Positions 16,452 to 25,906 are shown, counted from the first letter of the stretch. The stretch is DNA of 64,000 nt from Halorussus salilacus (GCF_024138125.1 NZ_CP099995.1:1-64000), one strand, 5' to 3'. Numbers and translations: made by a program. The notes: generated by a model not told the origin, from the sequence alone.

Positions 16452-16473
16452 GGACCATTCACACCGAGGGGTG
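16452..16473 (-). repeat. Origin iteron 4, inverted
   Basis: The reverse complement of the iteron (ACCATTCACACCGAGGGGTG) lies just beyond the orc1 stop, facing iterons 1-3. Sequence identity to iteron 3 extends through the GGTCC end. Confidence 0.75.
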
Positions 16474-16479
16474 GGGGTG

Positions 16480-17748
16480 TCACCATCCCATCAACGTCTG
16501 GAGTTCCGGCGTTGAGTTGATCAGTCCAGTTCGTGTACTCTCGACGTCTCCTTGGAGCGAATACGATCTGAACTTACCCTGATCTCCGCCTTCCTTCTTT
16601 TTGGATTCCAGAACGCCTGTCGTCACGTGTTTGTTCAGAAGCTCAAGCGCGCGATTGTACCCCTTGGGCTCGACTTCGACATCCCGTGCTACTGTTTGGT
16701 AGACCTCGTGAATCTCTGACGTCCGGAACCATTCTTTCTCCGGGTTATTCCGGTCAAGACGTGTGAGAGCAAACAGGAGTAATTTACCGGACAACGGAGT
16801 CCCTTTCACCATCTCCATAAAGAGCTCAACTTCAACGAGTTCGTCAGCTTCGAAAACGTGCTCCGCTGTCACGACGTCGTCGCCTTCTTCGTCAGCGATC
16901 TCGCCTGCATTCCGGAACAATCGGACTGCGCGTCGAGCGTCACCGTGTTCTTCAGCTGCGAGTTCAGCTGTTGTTGGAATCACTTCGTCATCGAGGACAC
17001 CGTCGTAAAATGCGTCTCGTCGATTTTCGAGGATTGCGATAAGCTGATCTTCTTCGTACGGTGTGAACGTTCGGTGTTCTGGCTGGAGAGTCGATTGAAC
17101 CCGTGACTCGATTTCTCCTTTGAATTCGATGTCGTTCGAAATTCCGATTGTAACGACTGGGAAGTCAACGTCGTCTTTTGACTGTGCCCGTGAAAGCGTG
17201 TAGAGTACTTCGTTGACTTCTCCATGCTTGTCGATCTCATCGATAATGACGACGAGACCGCCAGAGAACTCCCTCTGAACAACGGGCCACAACTTCTGAT
17301 CCCGATAATGTTCTGCTGAGAGGCCCTGATAGGGGACGTCGAGCGGGTTTTCTGCTTTCGCGTTCACCTGCTCTGCGATCTTTCGGAAGGTGGAGGTATA
17401 CGTGGAGATGGGATCCGGATTAATGTACGCAGTAACGATCGGGGACTCCGTCCCTTCAGTTGCTGCCTCGAGTCGCTCACAGACGTGTCTGGCAACTAGC
17501 GTCTTCCCCGTCCCGGTTTCACCCCACTCCAGGACGTTATCCGGGACGCTATTTGTCCGCATTTTCCGGAGATTCTTCGCCAAGAACGTGATGTGACCGT
17601 CCCGACCGACGATCCGATTGGCGTCAGGAACGTTATCGATCTCGAGCAACCACGGTTTCTCAAAAATGTCCGATCCGTCTTCGCTATCTCCTTCATCGAC
17701 GTTTAAGATCTCGTCGACGGTTGTTTGCGTGGAATCGTTGTTTGGCAT
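16480..17748 (-). CDS. orc1/cdc6: Orc1/Cdc6-type replication initiator
   Basis: A 422-residue AAA+ protein that binds and opens the adjacent origin. Walker A GETGTGKT at residues 76-83, Walker B VVIIDEIDK near 165, sensor 1 GISND, sensor 2 region EEHGDARRAVRL, and a C-terminal winged helix (LLFALTRLDRNN...TSEIHEVYQTVARDV). The ATG at 17748 is chosen over one at 17769 because a TATA motif at 17771-17780 is centred 27 bases before it; a leaderless start is usual here. The iterons before and after the gene are its likely binding sites, and a half iteron overlaps the promoter, so autoregulation is likely. Confidence 0.92.
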   Translation of the reverse strand: MPNNDSTQTTVDEILNVDEGDSEDGSDIFEKPWLLEIDNVPDANRIVGRDGHITFLAKNLRKMRTNSVPDNVLEWGETGTGKTLVARHVCERLEAATEGTESPIVTAYINPDPISTYTSTFRKIAEQVNAKAENPLDVPYQGLSAEHYRDQKLWPVVQREFSGGLVVIIDEIDKHGEVNEVLYTLSRAQSKDDVDFPVVTIGISNDIEFKGEIESRVQSTLQPEHRTFTPYEEDQLIAILENRRDAFYDGVLDDEVIPTTAELAAEEHGDARRAVRLFRNAGEIADEEGDDVVTAEHVFEADELVEVELFMEMVKGTPLSGKLLLFALTRLDRNNPEKEWFRTSEIHEVYQTVARDVEVEPKGYNRALELLNKHVTTGVLESKKKEGGDQGKFRSYSLQGDVESTRTGLINSTPELQTLMGW

Positions 17749-17763
17749 GGACGGACCAATTCG

Positions 17764-17872
17764 CCCCATTCACATATAGGTTATCCACCCTCGGTGTGAT
17801 TGATTCCCCCCCCCCATTCACACTCCGGGGGGTGCTCCGCTTCAGCAAGACCCCCCGGAGTGTGAATGGGAT
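17764..17872. repeat. Origin iterons on the orc1 5' side
   Basis: A half iteron CCCCATTCAC (17764-17773, inverted), a degenerate direct copy (17786-17805), and a pair of perfect inverted copies at 17813-17834 and 17850-17872 that form a large palindrome (CCCATTCACACTCCGGGGGG against its complement). A run of ten C residues (17806-17815) separates them. These mirror the iterons at 15973-16473. Confidence 0.8.
17771..17780 (-). promoter_or_regulatory. orc1 TATA box
   Basis: On the minus strand the sequence reads CCTATATGTG, centred 27 bases before the ATG at 17748. It abuts the half iteron at 17764-17773. Confidence 0.55.
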
Positions 17873-18220
17873 TGACCCTGTCGCCCACTTCTGTTTTTGC
17901 TCACCTCTGGTGATACCTGTCCTTCGGGCAAGGTACCATCGCCGACCCACTCTTGGAAACTGGAATAATTCGATAGAGGTCCGCTATCGACATCTCATGG
18001 CAAATCATCCATTCTGGGTCGCTATGAACTCTACTAGCTTTACCTCTCTTGTCTTGGCGAGTCTTCATCGAATATCTGTTCGGTTCCATCCGAGCGGTGA
18101 CAGCACACTCTCGACAGCTCTGACGAGATGGGCCTCGTAGTACGAGGCGTCGTAGGTCCCCCTTTGGATTCCATATAATCGAATGATACGGTCGAATGGG
18201 TACCAGCGACGCTTGACACC
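17873..18220. other. Intergenic region, origin to defence gene
   Basis: About 350 bases beyond the last iteron. Open frames here are short and lack haloarchaeal codon bias. I see no repeat, RNA gene or mobile-element end. It lies 3' of the large minus-strand gene that ends at 18221 and 5' of orc1. Confidence 0.4.
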
Positions 18221-21200
18221 TCAGCCTTGGAAGGCCGATGATCGGTCATCCGAACGTCGATTGATCCGGAGGACAATGCCGTCGTGTGTGAACCCCTGGA
18301 CGTCGAGCTCGTCGAGGAGTGCTGGGAGTTCGTCGAGGTGACCGTTCAGATTGATGGCCGATTCGTCCGGGAGCACCCCGACGAGTCGCCAGTCGCCCCG
18401 ATACCGCCACGCCTCTTCGGGATTGGATTGTAGGCACACACGGCGATAGACCGAGATCTGGTTCGCACTGAGATGGACATTACTCACGGGACCACCGGAG
18501 AGCGCCTTCGCCTCATATCTGACTGGTCGGAACCCGCTGTCGTCATGTGCGAGTCCAACGAGATCGAACCCAGCGCCATCCCATACACGAGAGATGTGTA
18601 ATCCCCGGGCCAGTGCTGAGTCATCGTCAGTCGCTCGCCATTTGTTCCATGCCTCACGGACCGACGACCGGGTGGCTCCTTCGGGGAACGGTGAGAGAAG
18701 GGCCTCTCTGGCCGCCTCGAAGGACTCTGGGCTATCGGCGTTTTCTAATGCGGAGAGGGTTTCGTCACGGACGCAGTCCAGCAGCGCCACTTCTGCCTCG
18801 TCACCGACTATCTTCTGAGCCTTGTGCTTCCGCGCCATCTCCTGTCGGTCGAACGTTCCGTTATCGTTCGGATGGCTATCCAGACCCTCTGGCCCATCTC
18901 GAGTCCATCCTGCATCGCTCGCGTCTTCGATCTTCGAGATTGGTTTGTAGCGTGGCGAGAAACGCCGAATTTCGTCGCTCAGGACCTCCGGATCGGGAAT
19001 CTTCGAGGCTGGAATCGAAGCGGTGTAATCCGCGTTGGATAGCCAGCGGACGACCGCCCGAGATTGGTCGAACGTGAGTCGATGGACGGCGGAGTCGATG
19101 AACTTTTCGAGGGACTGCTTGACGGTCTCTTCGTCTGCATCCTCTACCCCGTTCGACGAGACGAGATTGACCAGATACGACACCAGTCGTGGTTGTTGAT
19201 CGTCGAACCAGCGCTGCCACCGGAGGCGATGCTCGTGGGAGCATGAGAATCGGGGCCTGAATCGATCTTGTTCCTCGGTGAGGTCGAGCTCCTTGAACCG
19301 TTGGTTGATTTCTACATCGCGCACATCGTCGGAACACTCGCCCATCCCGATATCCGATGGTCCGAGCGAGGACAGCTGGGTGGGAGATTCGATAGAGGGG
19401 TCGAGTGTGAGATCGAACTCCCCCAGCACATCTCTGGTCGCATCGAACAGATTTCGTTTAGCGGCCTCGTCTAGCGGGTAGAGCAGCTGGGCGTACTGAC
19501 TCACGAGAGGTCCGGCATCTTTCCGATCGACGAATCGGTCGAGACGGTCGACACCATCATGGTCGTACTCAGTCAGGGCCCGCTCGAAGAGGATACCGAC
19601 CTGACGTTGATCTTCGAACAGGAGGTCCGCGAGGGCCTCACCGAACGGTGTCAGGTCGTGTGATGGCTCGCCCAGAGCACCATCGAACACGATGGTGGGG
19701 GCGTCTGTGTCCACGAAGAACGCATAGCTATCCTCGCCTCTGTATCGTTCCTCGGAGTCAAGCTCCCGTCTGTCCGCGGAGAGAGTGTACTCCACCCATG
19801 CGTCTTCGACCTGCTGGAACCGACCATTGTGCCATCTGTCGATGATGTCGTCGTCTATATCGAGACGTCTGACGGCCTCGCTCAGCGCCAAGAGACGTGG
19901 GAGCAATCGCTCAATCGCCTCCTGTTTCTCGGTGGCCCTATCGTCGGTATCCCCGTCGGTTTCGTCAAATCGGACGTGACGGTTGACGGTGAGGAGGCGG
20001 GATTGCAACGGCGACGAGTCGTTGACGGACTGGCTCGGTAGTACCGCGGTGACGAGGGGGACTGAGTGGAAGATCCGACGCATCTGATCGCGGTCGTCGG
20101 AGTTCGTGATGATGTAGGCGGGCTCGTCAGAAAGTTGTCGCCATTCGAGGGGACGTTCGTGCAGCCCTGTGGACGTCTCTGCGGGATTATACGTCAACAA
20201 CGGTAGGGGATCGGTCCTTGATTCAGCCGAATCGTTGGAGACGATGGCCTGGAGGACTCGCTCGTACAGCCCGATGAGTGCATCGCGAGCGGAGGAGTCG
20301 ACCTCGACACTGGTCAAGTCGAGGTTTTGGAGACGGTCGGCGAGTCTGCGTGCGGGGGCCGCATCTTGCTTCTCGAGGGTTCCCTCGGATATTCCATCGA
20401 GCGCCCCGAGCGTCGTCAGGATCTCTTTGTACTCCGACCCCTGGTCGACACTCCACAGGACGCGCTTTCGCCCGTACGAGCGCGTTGGGAGCACGACCAC
20501 GTCACGGGGAGCGACCCCGGCAGGGGCATCAGAGAGGTATCGTGGAGGTTCCGCGTGTCCGGTCGGGTCCTCCGTCGATTCGGAGCCGCTCTGGACGGGG
20601 AACCATGGTCGTTTGGCGAGCGGTGGGACCAGATTCGTCGACGCCCTCGACGAATCTTCCTCATCTCTTCGTTCGGTGATCTCCTGCTCGATGAGGTCAG
20701 ACAACCAGACGTCCCAGGCGTCTGCAATCGAGACCAACCACGCATCGGACGGGCGGTCATCGTCGAACGACCCGTCCGAGAGCTGTGGCATCGTCGGGGC
20801 GCTGGGCCGTGTCTCCGCGGGGACGATGGTCGGCGGGATGGCTCGCGCATCGACGATGGCGTCTTGTCCACCTTCGATGAGGGTCAGTGGGATGCCTCCC
20901 TCGGGAGGTTCCGGCCCACAACCTAGGAACAGCAGGAATGATTCGACATCGAGGGATGGCGGGAGGTCGCCGAGTCTGTCGATGTCGACCTGGTCGATGG
21001 TGAGTTGACGGGCGGGCGCCCATAGTGTACCCTCGACGGGTAAATGGAGTGTCGCAATCGATCGGCCCGCCCGTTGTTCGGTACCGCTTGAGTCTCCGGA
21101 TAGGAATCGCCACCCCATCCCGTATCCGTCGCTCTCTCCGAACGGGTCGGTCTGGTAGCGTTCGTAGAGGAACAGCTCCGCCGCGTATCCGATTAGTTCG

Positions 21201-23143
21201 CGCTGGAGGGTCGCTGCTCGGTCGGCATCCTCCGCCAATGGCTGGTGATTGAAACGGGCAGGGGAGTTCCGAAGCTGGCGGATCTCGGAGAGCAACTGCA
21301 CAGGATTGAACGACCGTTCTCCGAGCGACGAGCTATCGCCGCCGACGAACAACGAGGGGAACTCGAATGTCGTCACAGAACAACCTGCTTCTCGCAAACT
21401 GGTGGGGAGGGGAAGCGGACGGTCGTCTTCGTCGTCCCTGACGAACAGGACCCGATCGCTCTTCTCGGTCTCCCAGACCTCACGGCCCGATTGGGTCGTC
21501 GGGAGCGGGACCCGAACCGATTCTTCATCCTCGCTCTCGACCGGGATGATCGGTGTCTCTCGCTCGCGGAGTGCGTCGCACAGGGCATCGGCGTACTTTC
21601 CGAGCGTCACCGTCCCGCAGCCCTTTCCGCAGTGATGGTCCAACCACGCCCTGGACACCCGCCAGAATCGATCGCATTCGTCGGTCTGGACGCTGTCCTG
21701 GGTTTGGAAGTACTGGTCGGCTAGCTCCGCCCAGAGCTCGTATGACTCCTGGGCCTTCATATCGTCGCCGAAGAGGAGTGCTGCGAGGTGCTCTTCGATT
21801 CTCCGAGCAGGGATTCCGCTTGCCCCAGGGTCGAGGAGTGACCAGAAGTCGCGGCGGATGGTATCGTTATCTTGTCCCTCGACGCGGTCGACGTCTTCGG
21901 GGTCGATTCTCGTCCACTCGACGGTACTCAGTGGGGCCCCAACCTCCTCGAGGAGTTCGAGGAGATGGAGCTCGGCTCCAGCCTCGAGGAGCGCTTGGTT
22001 GTACCGACCGACGCTATCGTCCTCGACGGTCAGTCCTTTGCGATCTGGCTGCAGGAGGAAATCGCCATTGAAATCGACTCCGAACGGTGCATCCAGTTCC
22101 GTCGGGAGGTAGCCGTAGAGCTGCCCCTCGACATCTCTAGCATCTGACCCAGGCCAGCTGATTGCAGCACCGGGGTTCGAGAGGTCGTAGTCGGCTTCTG
22201 CAGCTTCCTCTGCGAGCGATGTCGACGAGTGACGCTCCGATCTCCAGTACGCCATCGACCGCCCGGAATCCTCGCTCCACGTTCCGTCGGTCGGCCAGGT
22301 TCGACGCTCGAAACAGCGGTCCGACGTCTCGGCTCTCACGGTTAGTCCGCGGCTGTGTTCGAGCAGCCCGGCGAAGTGGAGATGGCTCTCGTTGAGGTTC
22401 TCCATCATCTTCGAGACCTCGTCCATCCGCTCCGTGGGAATCGGGACTACGACGGCGGTGGTGACCTCTCCGTCGGGTATCGGTGACGGTCGTCCCTCGC
22501 TCATTAGCGGGAGCGGGAAGTGATAGCTCGGGCGTGTACCGATGTCCGAGTAGGTGGGATCAGTTGTCTCGAGGAACCTCTCGTGACCCCGCCGTACGTC
22601 GGGGTAGTCGAGGCGCTCGCTCCAAATCTCGTCGTCCAAGTGCGAGTGGAGTTCCATTCCCCACCAGCCATCCTCGTGTCGGCTCCAGACACGAACCCAG
22701 TCGTTCAACCAGAAGACCGATCGGAACCCGACTCCCTTGTTCCCGACGCTCTCGTCGGGTGATTTGTTCGACAGGTGGACCGAGCAGAGCGCATTGAAGT
22801 CTGGTCGGTGGGCCTCTTCCGGTGGGTCACGGTAATCGAACTCGGGGTCGACTGAGATAGGAAGTCCGTCGTTCGTGACGACGAGTGCATAGGAGCTGGC
22901 TGAGGTCGGCGTCTCGACGACGTTAACGGTGATTTCTGCATCCGCTCTGTCGAGCGCATTCTGGAGCAGTTCGAAGACGACACGGCCAGCGTGTGCACGA
23001 CGAACGCCCTGTTCGTCGCCATGTTGTACCCGAGCGCTCTCTCCGCGTTGGCTCTCGTAGTAACAATGATGCTTCTTGAAGATGGTCTTGAGAGCACTCG
23101 GTGCGGGGTAGGTTTCATCCCGTTCGGACACATCCATGCTCAT
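18221..23143 (-). CDS. Sacsin-like GHKL ATPase with C-terminal DUF3883 domain
   Basis: A 1640-residue soluble protein. The N-terminus is a histidine-kinase/Hsp90-type (GHKL) ATPase: N box ELLQNALDRAD (58-68), G1 region VVTNDGLPI (88-96), and G2 region GNKGVGFRSV (134-143), the sacsin/NO VEIN subtype. A very long middle part has no recognised fold. The last about 130 residues, with GAGFDLVGLA...VRYEAKALSGG...NVHLSANQ, match DUF3883, a PD-(D/E)XK-like domain (Asp then ExK). This architecture is found in prokaryotic defence islands; restriction of invading DNA after ATP-driven sensing is an inference. It lies with a GmrSD-like gene beside the origin. No TATA motif was obvious before the start. 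Confidence 0.8.
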   Translation of the reverse strand: MSMDVSERDETYPAPSALKTIFKKHHCYYESQRGESARVQHGDEQGVRRAHAGRVVFELLQNALDRADAEITVNVVETPTSASSYALVVTNDGLPISVDPEFDYRDPPEEAHRPDFNALCSVHLSNKSPDESVGNKGVGFRSVFWLNDWVRVWSRHEDGWWGMELHSHLDDEIWSERLDYPDVRRGHERFLETTDPTYSDIGTRPSYHFPLPLMSEGRPSPIPDGEVTTAVVVPIPTERMDEVSKMMENLNESHLHFAGLLEHSRGLTVRAETSDRCFERRTWPTDGTWSEDSGRSMAYWRSERHSSTSLAEEAAEADYDLSNPGAAISWPGSDARDVEGQLYGYLPTELDAPFGVDFNGDFLLQPDRKGLTVEDDSVGRYNQALLEAGAELHLLELLEEVGAPLSTVEWTRIDPEDVDRVEGQDNDTIRRDFWSLLDPGASGIPARRIEEHLAALLFGDDMKAQESYELWAELADQYFQTQDSVQTDECDRFWRVSRAWLDHHCGKGCGTVTLGKYADALCDALRERETPIIPVESEDEESVRVPLPTTQSGREVWETEKSDRVLFVRDDEDDRPLPLPTSLREAGCSVTTFEFPSLFVGGDSSSLGERSFNPVQLLSEIRQLRNSPARFNHQPLAEDADRAATLQRELIGYAAELFLYERYQTDPFGESDGYGMGWRFLSGDSSGTEQRAGRSIATLHLPVEGTLWAPARQLTIDQVDIDRLGDLPPSLDVESFLLFLGCGPEPPEGGIPLTLIEGGQDAIVDARAIPPTIVPAETRPSAPTMPQLSDGSFDDDRPSDAWLVSIADAWDVWLSDLIEQEITERRDEEDSSRASTNLVPPLAKRPWFPVQSGSESTEDPTGHAEPPRYLSDAPAGVAPRDVVVLPTRSYGRKRVLWSVDQGSEYKEILTTLGALDGISEGTLEKQDAAPARRLADRLQNLDLTSVEVDSSARDALIGLYERVLQAIVSNDSAESRTDPLPLLTYNPAETSTGLHERPLEWRQLSDEPAYIITNSDDRDQMRRIFHSVPLVTAVLPSQSVNDSSPLQSRLLTVNRHVRFDETDGDTDDRATEKQEAIERLLPRLLALSEAVRRLDIDDDIIDRWHNGRFQQVEDAWVEYTLSADRRELDSEERYRGEDSYAFFVDTDAPTIVFDGALGEPSHDLTPFGEALADLLFEDQRQVGILFERALTEYDHDGVDRLDRFVDRKDAGPLVSQYAQLLYPLDEAAKRNLFDATRDVLGEFDLTLDPSIESPTQLSSLGPSDIGMGECSDDVRDVEINQRFKELDLTEEQDRFRPRFSCSHEHRLRWQRWFDDQQPRLVSYLVNLVSSNGVEDADEETVKQSLEKFIDSAVHRLTFDQSRAVVRWLSNADYTASIPASKIPDPEVLSDEIRRFSPRYKPISKIEDASDAGWTRDGPEGLDSHPNDNGTFDRQEMARKHKAQKIVGDEAEVALLDCVRDETLSALENADSPESFEAAREALLSPFPEGATRSSVREAWNKWRATDDDSALARGLHISRVWDGAGFDLVGLAHDDSGFRPVRYEAKALSGGPVSNVHLSANQISVYRRVCLQSNPEEAWRYRGDWRLVGVLPDESAINLNGHLDELPALLDELDVQGFTHDGIVLRINRRSDDRSSAFQG

Positions 23144-23443
23144 CGGCGAAGCTGAGTGCTCAGGTCCTTCCCTAGAGTACTGAGTTTGGCGTGATCAGCG
23201 CTTGATTGCCATCCCTCGAACAATGTCATAGACTTTGTGACGGTGCACTCTCATTTCATGCTTGGCATCATGGGGCACTTGACTAGACTGACTTCGGTAC
23301 AGCCTCAAACTCGACAGAGGTAGCAGAACAGCCAGGAAGGGATATGAACCAAATCGCCGCCCTGTTGGAGCGAACCGTTGTGATGGACGACAACTCAATT
23401 GGAATCTCGTACGAATCCTCACATTTCGGGATCGAGTGATTAT
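23144..23443. other. Intergenic region between two defence-type genes
   Basis: Exactly 300 bases, AT-richer than the flanking genes; contains the promoter of the large GHKL gene and the 3' end region of the DUF262 gene. I see no gene, repeat or RNA element. Confidence 0.4.
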
Positions 23444-25357
23444 TCACTTGACGTACTTGTCAATCAGGTAGTCGGTGATCTGCTCTTCGCGAGCCTGGAT
23501 AAACACCTGTGCGTTCTCCGGCGTAGGTTCGACATCGGGGTACTGATTTACCCGTTGGATACGCTCAGCCTCGGCGTTGCCGAGATCATCCAACCAGTCG
23601 TGGGGCCACTGGTCGCTTTTGATCTCTTCGTTCATCTCGTGTGGCAACAGCTGTAGATTCCCGATTCGATCAAGATCAACAGTCTCTCCAATAGATTCAG
23701 ATACAGTCTCTTCCCTGCTTTTCGGGTAGATGTGGTCAACCGAGTAATCGCCAATACTGGCAGACATCGATTGCGTATACGATTCCTCAATGAGCCCGAG
23801 TACTGCCGTGACATCCGTGTCGGTAAATACAGGTTCTCCCGGGCTGCTCTCGTAACGAGCGTTGGCTACGACTCGACGGATGTCTTCAGCGGAGGGGCTG
23901 ATGTTCTCCGATTCAAATAGCTCCTCCCCTGGAAACACGATGGGCTCGTTGGGTTCTGGTTCCCATTCGCGAAGGTATCGCATCCAGTTGCGGCACTTGC
24001 CGTAGGTCAGAACCTGGTAGTACTTGTTCAGCAAAAGGGCTCTTGCGACGAACTGGAAAACACTCTCGCGGTTCGCGTCAGAGACCTCAGCATCCGGATT
24101 CTGGTAATAAAACACGCCAAGTAGTGCGAAGATCGGCATCGTGTTCATCACCGAGCTCCGAATCCCGCTCTCGATTACTGTCTGGAAAGCCTTCTCAAGC
24201 GATGTCCGAAACCACTCGAAGCGCCGACCGGCGACGACGGGCTCATTATACAGCCACCGCTTGCGTATTTCGTCCATTTTGTCTTCATCGATACTGCTAA
24301 GATTGCTACGGAGAAGATCTGTTCCCACCAAATATGCTGTATACCGGAGGAACAGTTTCCTATCGATTTCCTGCTCGTACTGAGGGAACTTCTGTTTAAA
24401 TTCGTCAATCCAATCTTGGATCACCTCCCTTGGATTGATTCGATCGCTCTCCTCTTCCGCGTACGGCCAATAACTCATTAGCTTTGAGAGAAGGAGCTGG
24501 TAGGGCTTCGGATCAGAACCCTCCATGTTCAGCCGAGTGAATATTTCCGGAATTTCGGCTCTGTCTTTGCTCGTGCTGTCGGTTTCGAGATCGTCCTGTA
24601 GAACGTTGCTCGTGATATCTCTCGCGACGGCCATCGAAATACTGCGTAGTTGATATCGGGTTTCGTTATCCGCCCTCAACTCGGCGGTGTCAACGTATCC
24701 ATCGACGACGTCGCTCAGCGCTCTCCCCTCCAGTACTGTGGAGTTCCCGCTTGCACCCTCATCATCTCCGTTCCATAACTCTCCGACCGGCATCCAGAGG
24801 TGCCGCGTATCGCCAGTCATAGAATAGCCGGTCTCGTCAGTTCCTCCGAACTTCCCCGTTGATTTGAACTCGAACTGGTAGTCGCCTGCCGTGTCATCGC
24901 GGTCGTACTCCGGATGACCGAATAGGTCCACACACAGCCGTCGTCCTTCCCAATACTGAAGCTGGTCGCTAGGTTGCCCCCGTCCTTCGTTGTATACTGC
25001 AATCCCACCCTCCACACCGATATAGAGTGAATTCAACCGCTGTTGACCGTCAATAATCAATATCTCTGGTTCTTTGTCCTCCACCTCTTGATTGTAGAGG
25101 TCGTATTCCGCCAAAACTGGATCCGGCGGCCGGTAGTCGTCGGCGACATACATCTGCAGAAAATTGTACGAGTTGTAGTCACTGATATTGGCCGCACGAA
25201 CTCGCCACTCAGTGACGGCCCCAATCGGATAGTCTCGAATTAGTGAATCGAACAGTTCCTCGATTTGGCCCGGGTTCCAGACAAACTCTCGCTGGAGCCC
25301 TGGGAGGAAGATGTGATCGTTTATTTCAGACAAATAATCAGAGACCTGTCTGGACAT
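23444..25357 (-). CDS. DUF262/HNH protein (GmrSD-like type IV restriction)
   Basis: A 637-residue protein. The N-terminal DUF262 domain shows LPGLQREFVWNPGQIEELFDSL and IIDGQQRLNSLY; the DGQQR motif is the nucleotide-hydrolysing ParB-like site of GmrS. The C-terminal part has the DUF1524-type HNH motif VDHIYPKS followed by IGNLQLLP, the nuclease of GmrD. The single-chain fusion is the common form of GmrSD, BrxU and SspE-type enzymes, which cut modified DNA. The ATG at 25357 is favoured over 25363 because a TATA motif lies 27 bases upstream. Base composition is slightly lower in GC than neighbours. Next to another defence-type gene. Target modification unknown. Confidence 0.85.
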   Translation of the reverse strand: MSRQVSDYLSEINDHIFLPGLQREFVWNPGQIEELFDSLIRDYPIGAVTEWRVRAANISDYNSYNFLQMYVADDYRPPDPVLAEYDLYNQEVEDKEPEILIIDGQQRLNSLYIGVEGGIAVYNEGRGQPSDQLQYWEGRRLCVDLFGHPEYDRDDTAGDYQFEFKSTGKFGGTDETGYSMTGDTRHLWMPVGELWNGDDEGASGNSTVLEGRALSDVVDGYVDTAELRADNETRYQLRSISMAVARDITSNVLQDDLETDSTSKDRAEIPEIFTRLNMEGSDPKPYQLLLSKLMSYWPYAEEESDRINPREVIQDWIDEFKQKFPQYEQEIDRKLFLRYTAYLVGTDLLRSNLSSIDEDKMDEIRKRWLYNEPVVAGRRFEWFRTSLEKAFQTVIESGIRSSVMNTMPIFALLGVFYYQNPDAEVSDANRESVFQFVARALLLNKYYQVLTYGKCRNWMRYLREWEPEPNEPIVFPGEELFESENISPSAEDIRRVVANARYESSPGEPVFTDTDVTAVLGLIEESYTQSMSASIGDYSVDHIYPKSREETVSESIGETVDLDRIGNLQLLPHEMNEEIKSDQWPHDWLDDLGNAEAERIQRVNQYPDVEPTPENAQVFIQAREEQITDYLIDKYVK

Positions 25358-25380
25358 AGTCATCAGGACGCAAGATGGGT

Positions 25381-25388
25381 ATTTATAC
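25381..25388 (-). promoter_or_regulatory. TATA box of the DUF262 gene
   Basis: GTATAAAT on the minus strand, centred 27 bases before the ATG at 25357, a classic leaderless haloarchaeal arrangement. Confidence 0.6.
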
Positions 25389-25772
25389 TCTGTCGTCGGT
25401 CCCCAAATTCCACAAAGGAGTTACTGCTCTGCATTCAATTCGAGTCCGAGACTAACCTTTCGGAGCCGGCCTCCCCGTGTGCGATATGATAAGCTGATTG
25501 TCGAGGTTTACGCCCTGGTCGAGATCTCACTTCGCACAGGCAGCAAGATATTGTAGAGATGTTTGCCGTGGTACCTACCTATCAGGACTTACTCGCCGGA
25601 CCGGAGTTGGCTAACAGGCTACTCGTCGACGCGATTGAACAGCTGCTCTTCTTGTTGGCGATACAACTGACTGCGAACTATGAGAGATTTTAGAGACCGT
25701 AAATGACTCTGACCTCTCTGAAGGCCGTCGTACTGCTGGAAAAACGGCCGACAGTTTTCCCTCCTGCCTCGA
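25389..25772. other. Gene-free stretch between divergent genes
   Basis: About 380 bases between the DUF262 promoter and inverted repeat C. A frame at about 25591-25690 reads like a short helical remnant (ELANRLLVDAIEQLLFLLAIQL) without a start and may be a gene relic; otherwise nothing recognisable. Confidence 0.35.
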
Positions 25773-25812
25773 TTAACCAACATTCGACGCTGTAGCACTT
25801 CTTGTTGGTTAA
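25773..25812. repeat. Inverted repeat C (TTAACCAACA ... TGTTGGTTAA)
   Basis: Perfect ten-base arms at 25773-25782 and 25803-25812 with a 20-base spacer unrelated to those of repeats A and B. It lies 94 bases before the start of the membrane gene at 25907, more than 10 kb from the other copies. Confidence 0.7.
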
Positions 25813-25874
25813 CTTAACGACTTTTGACTTACGCTAGTCACTCAATTCTAACTTTGGGATGTTCTTACCCGAAT

Positions 25875-25884
25875 ATTTTATTAG
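25875..25884 (+). promoter_or_regulatory. TATA box of the 25907 gene
   Basis: The AT-rich motif ATTTTATTAG is centred 27 bases before the ATG at 25907, supporting that start over an upstream in-frame ATG at 25859. Confidence 0.5.
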
Positions 25885-25906
25885 GTTTGTCTTGTATACT
25901 GAATGT

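Larger units (their letters stand above)
15973..16473. other. Putative replication origin (orc1 3' side)
   Basis: About 560 bases without a gene between 15916 and orc1. It contains four palindromic iterons, an AT-rich stretch at about 16279-16303 (TAGTATAATAAAGATAACTA) that could unwind, and a very stable hairpin at 16209-16232. Haloarchaeal origins normally sit beside their own orc1/cdc6 gene with matching repeats, which is what is seen. The other half of the repeat set is at 17764-17872. Confidence 0.65.

Noticed and set aside
17721-18140. 139-codon + strand frame across the origin iterons
   Set aside because: It covers the iterons and orc1 promoter, begins inside orc1 antisense and has no protein-like character.
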